From Mucilaginibacter sp. OK098 (GTDB lineage: Bacteria; Bacteroidota; Bacteroidia; Sphingobacteriales; Sphingobacteriaceae), in assembly GCF_900142915.1 (NCBI RefSeq), contig NZ_FRCM01000005.1, positions 620,001-684,000 of the forward strand: 64,000 bases of DNA, read 5' to 3'. How positions within the stretch are numbered: position 1 is the stretch's first letter; each line of letters begins with the position of its first letter. A program made the translations under genes and the position numbers. This document shows, in pieces, positions 34,598-44,410 of the stretch. The notes below the pieces were generated by a model, which was given only the letters and a program-made list of their open reading frames with translations, did not search any database and was not told the origin of the DNA.

Positions 34598-37123
34598 CTA
34601 ATTGAAAGCATTCTTCAATTGAATGTACTTATGCAGCTCCTTTGAATTAAAGCCTTTGCCTCTCATCTCAGTTATATAAGCGGGCGTTACCCCGGTTGCT
34701 TTTAATGACGACAATTCATTTACTGATACATCCTCAAAGCCCAGGTCTTTAAATCCTTTTATAAAATCAGGGGTTATGCCAAGCGCTTTTAATGAGCTCA
34801 GGTTATTAACCGGGATGTTTTTGTAGCCAACGGCTTCAAAGCTTTTTATATACTCCTCAGTTATGCCTAATGCTTTTAATGAGCTCAGGTTATTAACGGT
34901 GAGGCTTTTATAACCCAACGATTGAAAACCCCTGATATATTCAGGCGTTATATCCAATGATTTTAGGGTAGATAAATTATTAACTGATAATGGTCCAAAA
35001 CCAAATGGTTCATAGCTTTTTATAAACTCGGGCGTTATGCCTAGTGATTTTAATGTCGACAGGTTGCTGATGCTTAAGTTTTTATAACCAACAGCTTCAA
35101 AAGTTTTTATATACCCGGCGTCTATCCCAAGCGCTTTTAAATTGGTAAGGTTATTAACGGACAGATCCTTAAATCCCAATGCCTGGTAACCCCTTATAAA
35201 CTCGGGTGTAATATTCAATGATTTTAACGATGATAGATTATTTACCGTAAGGTTATTGTATCCCATAGCCTTAAAGCTTTTTACATATTCGGGGGTAATA
35301 TTTAATGCCTTTAAGGTAGTTAACTGGTTGTAGGGTATGTTTTTGTAGCCAATAGCTGCAAAAGATCGAACAAAACTGGAGTCGATGTTCATTGCTTTAT
35401 AGCTGGAGATCTCGTTGGCAGTAGGTAAGCTATCCTCACCGGTTTTACCTTCTTTCAGCTTTGCTTTCTTTAGGCCATTTATATAATCACCGGTAATATG
35501 CTGAGCTTTAAAGCTAATGAGCTGGTTAAAAGTAAGGTCGTTATACCCGGCTTTACGGATCTCACTTACATAGGCATTATCAATATGCATTGCCTTGCCG
35601 GATACCAGCTGGTTAGGGCTTAGATCGTCAAAGCCGTTCTCTTTCCACATTTTGATGTAAGGCTCATCAACCTTGAGCGCCGCCATGGAGATCAGGTTGT
35701 TTTTCGACAAATCTTTAAATCCATTTCTTTTCAGCATGGCCACATAATCCTTTTTTACATTCACAATAAAATAAGCAAATGAATCATCGTCTTCTACTTC
35801 TGTAATGCCCTGTGAACTTAAGTAATCATTAAAGCTTTTATCGGCAGTAAATTTATAATGCCCGTAACCTTCGTTTCCTTCAAACTTTCCATTAAACAAA
35901 ACCGAACCAGCCTCTCGCTTTAAAGTAAAATCACCTTTTTGATCTTTTGGCAGCGATGGAAATTCGCTCAATAAAAAGCTGGAACTGTTTGACCAGTTAT
36001 GATCGTCATCATCGCTTTTAAACTCAATATGCACCTTATCGTTCTTAATGGTTGCAAACCATACGCCAACAGAACGATCACCCTCATAATGGTGCTGATG
36101 GGACTCATTTTTTGTTTTGATTTTGGTAGCCTGGCTGTAAGCCATTGGATCATTAAGCGCACATGCCAGCACGCCCAGCAGCGGCACCAGGAAAAAGTAT
36201 TTCCACATAATGTGGAGGTTTGATTTCTTTGAGTTCATCATAACTATGCGTTTTTTAAGTAATGATTGATTGTAATTTGTAGTGATGCCCAATGATAAAT
36301 GCGGGGCCGAAACCTTTAAAAGGCTCATTTGATAACTTTCTCTTTCAACCTCTTTATGACCAAGCACGGCATCGTCGGTTAAAAACTCCAGGTTATTTTC
36401 AAGCTCGGTGCGGTAAAGCCAGGCAAAAGGGTTAAACCATTGCAGCACCAAAACAAGCTCGGCCATTAAAATATCAAAGCTATGGCCCTGCTGAATGTGG
36501 ACTTTTTCGTGCAGTAAGATCTGGCTGTAAGTTTCCCAATCATACTTTTCAGGATTGATAAAAATATTGTTCCCGAACGAGCAGGGTGCTTTATCACCCG
36601 TTAGCTCAATAATGCGGAATTTGCCATCGCGGATAACCGGTTTTGTATAGGCCTGGTAAAGCAGTACAACCAATTGTAATAAGAGGTTGAGCCCGAAAGC
36701 GGCAACACCTATCCAATATAAATAGAACAGCCATTTAATAGCTTTTTGCATAAAAGGCATTTCCAACCCGGCAGGAGAGGAGGATACAGTTTTAACCAGG
36801 GACTGCGGCACAGGCACTGTTTTTACTACCGGTGTAGCAACTGTTTTAATAGGTTCCTGCTTTTGTACGGTTGCTGTTTGAGGCTTTGTAAATGTTGGCT
36901 CAGTTGTTTTAGCCGGCTCGATATTTATTGCGACAGGTTTTTCAGTATTTCTTAACGACCATTGCTGAGGGATAGATATAAACGGCAACCCAAATGATAA
37001 GGCCAAACAAAAAACCAGCACAATGCGGTTTAAGCGGTAAAAGGTTTCCCTTTGTAATAACACTTTATAAAACAACAGGCAAACCGATATGAGCAATGCT
37101 ACGTGCAGTATATATGGTATCAT
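34598..37123 (-). CDS. M56 (BlaR1-like) metallopeptidase sensor with 29-residue repeats
   Basis: 841 residues. The N-terminal BlaR1/MecR1-type membrane peptidase (about 1-320) has membrane segments at about 4-22, 33-50, 129-158 and 309-325, and the zinc motif HEKVH (His205, Glu206, His209). In place of the penicillin-binding sensor domain it has the beta-rich domain shared with the next two genes (about 352-459: GVWFATIKNDKVHIEF, KGDFTLKREAG, GYGHYKFTADK). About 13 repeats of 29 residues follow (460-841, consensus F-I-K-S-F-x-A-x-G-Y-K-N-L-S-V-N-N-L-S-S-L-K-A-L-G-I-T-P-E). Its ATG overlaps the BlaI stop by 4 bases. The expected action is signal-triggered cleavage that relieves BlaI repression. 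The ligand is unknown and a beta-lactam is not implied. Confidence 0.85.
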   Translation of the reverse strand: MIPYILHVALLISVCLLFYKVLLQRETFYRLNRIVLVFCLALSFGLPFISIPQQWSLRNTEKPVAINIEPAKTTEPTFTKPQTATVQKQEPIKTVATPVVKTVPVPQSLVKTVSSSPAGLEMPFMQKAIKWLFYLYWIGVAAFGLNLLLQLVVLLYQAYTKPVIRDGKFRIIELTGDKAPCSFGNNIFINPEKYDWETYSQILLHEKVHIQQGHSFDILMAELVLVLQWFNPFAWLYRTELENNLEFLTDDAVLGHKEVERESYQMSLLKVSAPHLSLGITTNYNQSLLKKRIVMMNSKKSNLHIMWKYFFLVPLLGVLACALNDPMAYSQATKIKTKNESHQHHYEGDRSVGVWFATIKNDKVHIEFKSDDDDHNWSNSSSFLLSEFPSLPKDQKGDFTLKREAGSVLFNGKFEGNEGYGHYKFTADKSFNDYLSSQGITEVEDDDSFAYFIVNVKKDYVAMLKRNGFKDLSKNNLISMAALKVDEPYIKMWKENGFDDLSPNQLVSGKAMHIDNAYVSEIRKAGYNDLTFNQLISFKAQHITGDYINGLKKAKLKEGKTGEDSLPTANEISSYKAMNIDSSFVRSFAAIGYKNIPYNQLTTLKALNITPEYVKSFKAMGYNNLTVNNLSSLKSLNITPEFIRGYQALGFKDLSVNNLTNLKALGIDAGYIKTFEAVGYKNLSISNLSTLKSLGITPEFIKSYEPFGFGPLSVNNLSTLKSLDITPEYIRGFQSLGYKSLTVNNLSSLKALGITEEYIKSFEAVGYKNIPVNNLSSLKALGITPDFIKGFKDLGFEDVSVNELSSLKATGVTPAYITEMRGKGFNSKELHKYIQLKNAFN

Positions 37124-37482
37124 TTTTTTTGTGATTTTATGAGGTTTACAATTTCATTTAATTCTTCTTCCGAGATCTTTTGTTCTTTAGCAAAAAACGC
37201 AAGCATGCTGGGGTATGAATTATCGAAATACTGGCTAACTATATCCTTCATAGCGTGCTTTTGATAAGTGTCTTTTGATATGACTGGGTAATAGCGGAAA
37301 ATGTTGCCAATTATTTCATGCCCTAAAAAACCTTTATCCTCCAAAATCTTCACCATAGTGGCAATTGTATTATAATGCGGCTTCGGATCAGGCATTTCCT
37401 GGATGATCTCTTTTATGAAAGCATTTTCCAATTGCCATACGGCCTGCATTATTTGTTCTTCTCTTTTAGCCAGTTTTTGCAT
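37120..37482 (-). CDS. BlaI/MecI-family repressor
   Basis: 120 residues. The winged-helix repressor family is recognisable from KREEQIMQAVWQLENAFIKEIIQEM, then HYNTIATMVKILEDKGFLGHE, with a C-terminal dimerisation helix region (SEEELNEIVNLI). BlaI proteins repress their own operon until cut or released by the M56 sensor. The stop overlaps the M56 start in the sequence ATGA, so they are translationally coupled. Two AT-rich palindromes at 37509-37544, 27-62 bases upstream of the ATG, are the likely operators. Confidence 0.9.
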   Translation of the reverse strand: MQKLAKREEQIMQAVWQLENAFIKEIIQEMPDPKPHYNTIATMVKILEDKGFLGHEIIGNIFRYYPVISKDTYQKHAMKDIVSQYFDNSYPSMLAFFAKEQKISEEELNEIVNLIKSQKK

Positions 37483-37508
37483 AACGATATTAATTTTTTA
37501 TAAAGGTG

Positions 37509-37544
37509 ATACTAATTTATTAGTATTGCAACTAATTAATTAGT
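37509..37544. promoter_or_regulatory. Twin palindromic operators for the BlaI-family repressor
   Basis: ATACTAAT-tt-ATTAGTAT (37509-37526) and ACTAATTAATTAGT (37531-37544) share the ACTAAT half-site. Both lie just upstream of the repressor start. BlaI-family operators are short dyads of this kind that overlap the promoter. Confidence 0.65.
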
Positions 37545-37604
37545 ATAAGTCCTAATTTTGTAGGAGTTATCATTTAAGTTGTTGATTTACAGTGAGAAAA
37601 TATA

Positions 37605-37782
37605 AACCGGGATTAAATGATTTGAATGATTAGCAGGGATTGAGGGTTTCTGATTAAAATCAGCAGAATTTGAGCAACCTTTTTATTTGGGTGGAGTCTT
37701 ATACAATATTGATGGTATTTAACCTGGTAATCACGTAAAATTGGCATATCCGACTAAATCTATCAAATCTATTAATCCTGGT
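37605..37782. repeat. Possible third copy of the GATTAAAGGATTT-type repeat
   Basis: AACCGGGATTAAATGATTTG at the left and CTATTAATCCTGGT at the right are inverted with a mismatch, and the inner text is of the same style as 15925 and 21505. It lies between the BlaI gene and the first FtsX-type permease gene. The match is weak. Confidence 0.3.
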
Positions 37783-37919
37783 CTGCTGTACGCCTCCGAA
37801 CAATAACTATATTATAATCGAACGTACGTTACAAATGAATATGCAATAACTAATTGATAATTAACTATTTATAAAACAGGCATAATTTTAGCTGAAAACC
37901 TTCCAATAAAACCCTGATC

Positions 37920-40334
37920 ATGATCAAAAACTATTTACTCATCGCATTCAGAAACCTTAAAAAGAACAAGGCTTTCTCATTCATCAACATTGTGGGGCTT
38001 GCCATTGGGATGGCCGCCGGACTGCTGATAATTCAATATGTAGTATTTGAATTAAGTTATGATAACTTTCATGTTAAAAAAGAACGGGTGTTCCGTGTTG
38101 CGCAAGACAGGTTTAACAATGGCAAACTAAGCACCCAATGGGCAGCCGGTGCTTTTGCAGCAGGCAGCAAGTTTAAAACAAACTTCCCCGAGATTGATGA
38201 TTTTGTAAAAATAGTGGGTGCCGGGCCGGTTTTGGCTATTTACCAGGATCAGCGGCTTAGCCTGCAAAAGGTTTATTTTTGCGGAAATTCGTTTTTCAAT
38301 ATTTTCAGCTATCCGCTTATCAGCGGCGACCCAAAGACGGCTTTGCAGGAACCATTCTCGATCGTAATAACCGAAACCAATGCCAAAAAGCTTTTTGGCA
38401 ACACCAATCCGATAGGCAAACTATTAAACTTTGGGTACGACCAGCCGGTAAAAGTAACTGGCGTTATAAAGGATTTTCCGGTTAATACACACTTTAAAAC
38501 GGATATATTATTATCGTACGCCACGCTTCTAAAATTTGCAGGCCCTAAAAGCGACCTGGATAATCGATGGCGTAATGATGGTTGTTTAACTTATCTGTTA
38601 TTAAAACCGGGTACAGATCCTAAAGCCCTGGAAGCAAAATTCGTACCCTTTGTAAACAAAGAATACAGTCAGTTCAAAGGATCAGGCGATGGGGCTAAAT
38701 ACTATCTTCAGCCATTGGAAAGCATTCACCTTAAATCGCATTTGATGATTGAAGCTGAGCCAAACGGCGATGGCACATCGGTATATTTGCTGGCTGGCAT
38801 AGCTATATTTGTGATAATTATTGCATGGATAAACTACATAAACCTTGCCACCGCGCGTGGTATTGGCCGTGCAAAGGAAGTTGGCGTTCGCAAAACACTT
38901 GGATCTAACAAAGGACAGCTAATTGCGCAGTTTATGATGGAGGCAATGCTGCTTAACGGCCTGGCAATTGTACTGGCTATAGCTTTGATCATCGTTTTTT
39001 TACCGATTTTTTCATCCATATCCGGCCAGTATATCAGCCTTACCTTGCTGGTTAAACCTGCCTTTTGGGCCGGGGTAATCGGGCTGTTTTTGCTGGGTTC
39101 ATTCTTTTCGGGCTTTTACCCGGCCATGGTGCTGTCAAACTTTAAACCAGTTGAGGTAATGAAGGGCAAGCTCTCTGCATCGCCCCGCGGTATATTATTG
39201 CGTAAAGTGATGGTGGTATTCCAGTTTGCAGCATCCATATTTTTGTTGATTGGCTCGCTCACAGTATTTAAGCAGATCCAGTTTATGGAGAAACAGAGCC
39301 TTGGCATTAACATTAACCAAACGCTGGTTATAAAACCGCCCCTGGGTAAGGTTGATTCATTTTACCGCAGTATGAGCGCATTTAAAAACGAGAGTTTGCG
39401 CAATTCGGTAGTTAAGAGTATAACTGTATCAACATCCATACCCGGAGAACCGGTGCAATGGAACGCAGGGGGCATTAAGCTGGTGGGTACTCCTGAAAGC
39501 GAGGGTAAGCAATACCGTATAATAGGCGGCGATTTTGATTACCTTAGTGCATATGGCGCAAAGCTCGTAGGCGGCAGGCTGTTTTCAAAAGAGTTTACTA
39601 CAACCGACCCGCACACCGTAGTGCTTAATGTAAAAGCAGCGGCACAAATGGGTTTTGATAAGCCCCTGCAGTCCCTTGGTAAGCGAATTGATTTTTGGGG
39701 TGAGGTTTATACTATTATTGGGGTTGTTGATAATTACCACCAGCAATCATTGCATGATGCTTACGATGCGCTTATTTTCCGTTGTATCCCCGATGTAAGG
39801 GGACAGGTTTCAGTAAAAATAAGCACCACCAACCTGCCGCTAACAATAGATGCTTTAAAAGCCAATTGGAAACAATTTTTCCCCGGCGAACAGTTTGATT
39901 ATTTCTTCCTCGATCAGCATTTTAATGAGCAGTATCACGCCGACAGGCAATTCGGGCAGGTGTTTGCTGCCTTTACCGGTATTGGCATTTTTGTAGCCTG
40001 TTTAGGTTTATTCGGCCTGGTATCATATACTATTGTGCAGCGTACCAAGGAGATAGGGATCCGGAAGGTGCTTGGTTCGTCTGTAAATGGCATTTTGCAA
40101 TTGCTTTATAAAGATTTTGCCAAGCTGGTTTTAGTGGCATTCGTAGTATCAGCACCGCTTGGCTGGTATGCCAGCCACAAATGGTTACAAACCTATGCGT
40201 TCAGGATAGATATCAGCTGGACCCTTTTTGCAATCCCTTTTATTATAGTATTGGTGGTTGCTTTTGCAACAGTATCGTATCTCAGCTTTAAGGCAGCTTT
40301 AATGAACCCTGTTAAGAGTTTGAAAACGGAGTAG
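37920..40334 (+). CDS. FtsX/MacB-type ABC transporter permease 1
   Basis: 804 residues. The N-terminal transmembrane helix (IVGLAIGMAAGLLIIQYVV) is followed by a MacB-type periplasmic core domain (about 40-250). Three membrane segments with the FtsX motif come next (ARGIGRAKEVGVRKTLGSNKGQL), then a second helix and a periplasmic-domain repeat from about 420. A final FtsX block carries RTKEIGIRKVLGSSVNGIL. The duplicated layout is that of Bacteroidota solo permeases. No ATPase gene lies nearby. Relatives act in mechanotransmission or export rather than classical transport. It is one of three paralogues in the window; the next begins 232 bases later on the same strand. Confidence 0.85.
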   Translation: MIKNYLLIAFRNLKKNKAFSFINIVGLAIGMAAGLLIIQYVVFELSYDNFHVKKERVFRVAQDRFNNGKLSTQWAAGAFAAGSKFKTNFPEIDDFVKIVGAGPVLAIYQDQRLSLQKVYFCGNSFFNIFSYPLISGDPKTALQEPFSIVITETNAKKLFGNTNPIGKLLNFGYDQPVKVTGVIKDFPVNTHFKTDILLSYATLLKFAGPKSDLDNRWRNDGCLTYLLLKPGTDPKALEAKFVPFVNKEYSQFKGSGDGAKYYLQPLESIHLKSHLMIEAEPNGDGTSVYLLAGIAIFVIIIAWINYINLATARGIGRAKEVGVRKTLGSNKGQLIAQFMMEAMLLNGLAIVLAIALIIVFLPIFSSISGQYISLTLLVKPAFWAGVIGLFLLGSFFSGFYPAMVLSNFKPVEVMKGKLSASPRGILLRKVMVVFQFAASIFLLIGSLTVFKQIQFMEKQSLGININQTLVIKPPLGKVDSFYRSMSAFKNESLRNSVVKSITVSTSIPGEPVQWNAGGIKLVGTPESEGKQYRIIGGDFDYLSAYGAKLVGGRLFSKEFTTTDPHTVVLNVKAAAQMGFDKPLQSLGKRIDFWGEVYTIIGVVDNYHQQSLHDAYDALIFRCIPDVRGQVSVKISTTNLPLTIDALKANWKQFFPGEQFDYFFLDQHFNEQYHADRQFGQVFAAFTGIGIFVACLGLFGLVSYTIVQRTKEIGIRKVLGSSVNGILQLLYKDFAKLVLVAFVVSAPLGWYASHKWLQTYAFRIDISWTLFAIPFIIVLVVAFATVSYLSFKAALMNPVKSLKTE

Positions 40335-40370
40335 GGGTTAGTGATTAGAGGCTGGAGGTTAGAGATTTGG

Positions 40371-40408
40371 GAAGTTCGAAAGTCGGAAAAGTCAGTAAAG
40401 TCCGGAAG
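40371..40408. repeat. GTCCGAAAG-type repeat, third copy
   Basis: It reads GAAGTTCGAAAGTCGGAAAA and continues GTCAGTAAAGTCCGGAAG, nearly identical to 13698-13733. It lies between permease genes 1 and 2, flanked on the left by GGTTAGAG simple units and on the right (about 40460) by an ACCTTTTACCTCTCC stretch, like the flanks of the first copy. Confidence 0.6.
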
Positions 40409-40566
40409 ATAAACATAGGTTTTTACAGGTTTCCTGCAAGGGAATTGCTTTTTGTTTTAGTAAAAAACTTGTAACCTTTTACCTCTCCCGAAGTATTTAA
40501 AGCATAACATCCTATCCATCATTCACCAATGAACTAATGAGCAATTGAACTAATAAACTAAAGAAT

Positions 40567-42924
40567 ATGCTAAAAAACTATATCAAAACCGCCTGGCGCA
40601 ATTTGCTAAAGAATAAATTTTACTCCGTTATAAACATTGCCGGTTTAACTGCTGGCTTAGCTATCGGCATCCTTATATTGTTATGGGTTCAGGACGAATT
40701 GAGCTTTGACAGTTTTCATAAACAAACTTCCAATATTTACAGGCTTGAACTTTTCGGAGGTACCGGCGCCAGCAAGCAGATCTGGAGCATTGACGTTGCC
40801 CCGATAGGGCCGCTGGTAAAGCAACAGCTTCCTGAAGTGAAAGATGCGGTACGCCTTACAGGGAATTATAATTTTTCGCTCTATAAGTTTAAAGATAAGG
40901 TTTTTGGCGATGAAAATGCAACTTTTGCCGACCCTTCGTTTTTCTCTGTTTTTGATTTTCCCGTTGTTCAGGGCGATGTATCAAAGCCATTTACAAATGA
41001 TAATTCGGTTGTAATTACCAGGAAAACGGCTGAGAGATTCTTCGGAAACGAGAATCCGATAGGGAAGGTTATAGTTGCTGATGAAAAGGAGAACTTTACG
41101 GTAAGTGCTGTAATTAATGATTTTCCTAAAAACTCCAGGTTTAACTTTGATATGATAATGCCAATGAGCTATCATGTAAAAAGTATGCTGACTAATAAAA
41201 TTGATATAAATACTAATTTTTCAAACTTTGGTTATGAAACCTATTTGCTGCTTAAGCCAGGTGTTTCATTAAGCAGCCTTGCCGTAAGGATCAGGCAGAT
41301 CCATCTTAACCATAAGCCTGATGATACAGATGCAGAATATTTACTGCTGCCCTTATCAAAAATGCATTTATACAATGCAGACCTTACCGACAAAGGTATG
41401 AGCACTGTCAGGATCTTTATAGTGGTTGCTTTATTGATATTGGTTATTGCGTGTATCAATTACGTAAACCTGTCAACCGCCCGTTCCATGCTGCGTTCAA
41501 AAGAGATCAGTATGCGTAAAATTGTAGGGGCTGCAAAAATTCAGCTTTTTATGCAGTTTATAGTCGAAACAGCATTGCTGTATTCACTGGCGGTTGTTTT
41601 GGCGCTGTTCCTTATATCAGCGCTAATACCTGCTTTTAACCAATTAGCCGGTAAACAGCTGTCGCTTAATTTGTCTGATTACCATGTGTGGACAATTATA
41701 CTTTTAGCCATTGCAGGTACTTTAGTAGCCTCAAGTATTTATCCGGCATTGTTACTATCTTCATTTGAGCCATTGAAAGCATTAAAGGGCAAAATATCTG
41801 CAGGAATAGGGGATGTTATGTTCCGGAAAATTTTAGTGGTTACGCAGTTCGTGTTCTCTGTGGTGTTGATAATAGGCACGATAGTTATCACCAGTCAGTT
41901 AAATTACATCCGCTCAAAAAAACTAGGATATGATAAAACCAACGTCTTTTCGTTCTGGATGCGTGATGCAGCCAAACATTACGATGCGATAAAAGGTGAA
42001 TTATTAAAACATCCGGGCGTACTGGCCGTAACCCGGTCAAATCAAAATATAGTAAGGTTTGGGGGGATGTCCGGTGATAACGACTGGGATGGTAAGGCAC
42101 CAAACTCAACCTTTATACTGCACCCTATAGTGATTGATAAGGACTTTATTTCATTCTTTAAAATGCAGTTAATAGAGGGCGCATCTTTTACGGGAGCAGC
42201 AAGCGATACGGCGAATTATATTTTAAATGAAGCCGCAATTAAAGAGATGGGGCTAAAAAATCCCATCGGTAAACGTTTCCGGATGAATACTATTACGGGT
42301 AAGATAATTGGAGTGGTGAAAGACTTTCATTACGCATCAATGAAAGAAAAAATTGCACCCGCACTTTTCTGGTACGCACCTAAAAATTTCAGCACTATTT
42401 ATGTGAAAACCACAACCAATAATGCAAAACAGGCACTAGCAGCGGCACAGGCACAGTTTAAACAATACAACGGTGAATATCCTTTTGGGTATGTTTTTTT
42501 GGATGATGTGTTTAACGGTCTGTATCAATCGGAACAACGCGAAGGAACATTGTTTAACTGTTTTGCAGCAATAGCCATCATGATCTCGTGCTTAGGCTTG
42601 TTGGGGCTTGCGGCATTCACCGCACAGGTGCGCACCCGCGAAATTGGTGTGCGTAAAGTATTAGGCGCAAGTGTAGGCCGCATTGTAGGTTTGCTTGCGC
42701 ATGATTTTATAAAACTGGTATTCATTGCCATAATAATTGCAACGCCGGTAGCCTGGTTTGCCATGAACAACTGGCTGCAAGGTTTTGCGTACCGCGTAAA
42801 TTTAAGCTGGTGGGTATTTGTAGCAGCCGGTGCTATAGCGGTGGTTATTGCGTTTGCCACCATAAGCTTTCAATCTGTTAAAGCAGCGCTGGCCAACCCG
42901 GTTAAAAGTTTACGAAGCGAATAA
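40567..42924 (+). CDS. FtsX/MacB-type ABC transporter permease 2
   Basis: 785 residues with the same layout as the permeases at 37920 and 45957. It has an N-terminal helix (AGLTAGLAIGILILLWV), a MacB-type core, FtsX segments with STARSMLRSKEISMRKIVGA, a second helix near residue 420, and a final FtsX block with VRTREIGVRKVLGASVGRIV. It ends NPVKSLRSE, a tail shared by all three. No ATPase is encoded nearby. A clear intrinsic terminator follows the stop, so transcription ends here. Confidence 0.85.
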   Translation: MLKNYIKTAWRNLLKNKFYSVINIAGLTAGLAIGILILLWVQDELSFDSFHKQTSNIYRLELFGGTGASKQIWSIDVAPIGPLVKQQLPEVKDAVRLTGNYNFSLYKFKDKVFGDENATFADPSFFSVFDFPVVQGDVSKPFTNDNSVVITRKTAERFFGNENPIGKVIVADEKENFTVSAVINDFPKNSRFNFDMIMPMSYHVKSMLTNKIDINTNFSNFGYETYLLLKPGVSLSSLAVRIRQIHLNHKPDDTDAEYLLLPLSKMHLYNADLTDKGMSTVRIFIVVALLILVIACINYVNLSTARSMLRSKEISMRKIVGAAKIQLFMQFIVETALLYSLAVVLALFLISALIPAFNQLAGKQLSLNLSDYHVWTIILLAIAGTLVASSIYPALLLSSFEPLKALKGKISAGIGDVMFRKILVVTQFVFSVVLIIGTIVITSQLNYIRSKKLGYDKTNVFSFWMRDAAKHYDAIKGELLKHPGVLAVTRSNQNIVRFGGMSGDNDWDGKAPNSTFILHPIVIDKDFISFFKMQLIEGASFTGAASDTANYILNEAAIKEMGLKNPIGKRFRMNTITGKIIGVVKDFHYASMKEKIAPALFWYAPKNFSTIYVKTTTNNAKQALAAAQAQFKQYNGEYPFGYVFLDDVFNGLYQSEQREGTLFNCFAAIAIMISCLGLLGLAAFTAQVRTREIGVRKVLGASVGRIVGLLAHDFIKLVFIAIIIATPVAWFAMNNWLQGFAYRVNLSWWVFVAAGAIAVVIAFATISFQSVKAALANPVKSLRSE

Positions 42925-42940
42925 GTTATCAAAAGAAAAG

Positions 42941-42989
42941 CCTTATTAAAATCCCTTCTCCAAAAGAGGATTCTAATAAGGTTTTTTTT
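42941..42989 (+). terminator. Intrinsic terminator after permease 2
   Basis: CCTTATTA (42941-42948) pairs with TAATAAGG (42974-42981), and ATCC (42951-42954) with GGAT (42968-42971). A run of eight T residues follows at 42982-42989. Confidence 0.85.
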
Positions 42990-43038
42990 CGTCTCTCACC
43001 TGGAAAGAACAATTGTTAACAATCAGTATTTCCTTTGG

Positions 43039-44250
43039 TTAATTTTTCTTTCCTTCAATATTTGGCAAAAAGCCGGTAATGATGCCTATCAACGGGAGAA
43101 AAGCACATACTTTAAAAACGTAGAAGATGCTGGTGCTGTCTGCCAGTTTACCTAACAGTGCCGAACCCAGGCCGCCCATGCCAAATGCAAGTCCAAAAAA
43201 CAGGCCCGACACCATGCCAACTTTTCCGGGTACAAGCTCATGCGCGTATACAACGATTGCTGAAAATGCAGATGAAAGGATAATACCTATAATAACAGCT
43301 AAAGTTATGGTCCAGAATAGGTCGGTATAGGGGAGCAGCAATGTGAATGGCGCAACCCCCAGTATAGAGAACCAGATAACATATTTACGGCCAAAACGAT
43401 CGCCCATAAAGCCCCCTATGAGTGTGCCTGCCGCTATCGCAGCTAAAAATATAAACAGGTAAAATTGCGATTGCTGTATGGAAATGTGAAACTTGCCGAT
43501 GAGGAAAAATGTAAAATAATTGGTCATGCTGGCCAGGTAAAAGAACTTGGAGAAGATCAGCAATAACAATACGATCAGTGAAGTAATAACCTTTTTTCTC
43601 GACAAGTTATTACTGACATCTGCTTTAACTGTGGGCTTGCCGGCACGTAAACTTAAATGTGCTTTGTACCATTGTCCGACTTTTGATAGTATTACAATCC
43701 CCAAAAGGGCCGCTGCGGTAAACCATATAATATAATGCTGCCCGTATGGTGCTACAATCAAAGCAACCAGTAGTGGACCGATAGCGCTGCCTGCGTTACC
43801 GCCTAACTGGAAAATTGATTGAGCTACACCTTTTTTTCCTCCAGACGCCACATGGGCAAGTCTTGATGATTCGGGATGAAAAATGGAAGAGCCTATCCCC
43901 ATCATTGCAACTGCGCCCAAAATTGCTATAAAGTTAGGCGCCCGGGATAACATGAGTACACCTGCCAGTGTTATACTCATCCCTATAGCCAATGAATAGG
44001 GCCGGGGTTTACGGTCGGTAAAAAAGCCAACTATGGGCTGCAGCAATGATGCGGTTACCTGGAAAGTGAAGGTTATTAAGCCTATCTGAGTAAAATTCAG
44101 GGAAAAATGCTGCTTTAATAAAGGATAAACTGAAGTGATGATGGATTGGATCATATCATTCAGTAAATGACTAAAGCTGATGGCAAAAAGAATACCGAAA
44201 ACGGTTTTTTGAACTACTAGTTTTTGATCCTGGGTTATGGCTTGTTCCAT
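43039..44250 (-). CDS. fsr: MFS exporter, fosmidomycin-resistance (Fsr) type
   Basis: 403 residues with about twelve membrane segments. The N-terminal half closely follows enterobacterial Fsr: SHLLNDMIQSI, then YPLLKQHFSLNFTQIGLITF, LLQPIVGFFTD, GSSIFHPESSRLAHVASGG and AQSIFQLGGNAGSAIGPLL. Fsr exports fosmidomycin and probably other small phosphonate-like or toxic compounds using the proton gradient. The real substrate here is unknown. It converges on permease 2 across a terminator. A pale N-terminal extension (MEQAITQDQKLV) precedes the first helix. Confidence 0.85.
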   Translation of the reverse strand: MEQAITQDQKLVVQKTVFGILFAISFSHLLNDMIQSIITSVYPLLKQHFSLNFTQIGLITFTFQVTASLLQPIVGFFTDRKPRPYSLAIGMSITLAGVLMLSRAPNFIAILGAVAMMGIGSSIFHPESSRLAHVASGGKKGVAQSIFQLGGNAGSAIGPLLVALIVAPYGQHYIIWFTAAALLGIVILSKVGQWYKAHLSLRAGKPTVKADVSNNLSRKKVITSLIVLLLLIFSKFFYLASMTNYFTFFLIGKFHISIQQSQFYLFIFLAAIAAGTLIGGFMGDRFGRKYVIWFSILGVAPFTLLLPYTDLFWTITLAVIIGIILSSAFSAIVVYAHELVPGKVGMVSGLFFGLAFGMGGLGSALLGKLADSTSIFYVFKVCAFLPLIGIITGFLPNIEGKKN

Positions 44251-44410
44251 TTAATGGTTTGTGAAAATATTCTTCTCTAAGTGTTTCAGGGGTATTGCAA
44301 AAATGCAAATTCTAAGCTATCAACAAATGTTTATTTGTCATTTACGCGTTAGATTTTATCAATAATGAGATTTACCTGTGTAAGCGGCAGGCTTTTTTAA
44401 AAATGTTGGT

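Noticed and set aside
34598..35980. Regular 87-base periodicity resembling a CRISPR or satellite array
   Set aside because: The period equals 29 codons in an open gene and the units vary at third positions, so it is a protein repeat.
34598..37482. A beta-lactam resistance operon
   Set aside because: There is no beta-lactamase or penicillin-binding sensor domain. Only the BlaI/M56 regulatory logic is shared.
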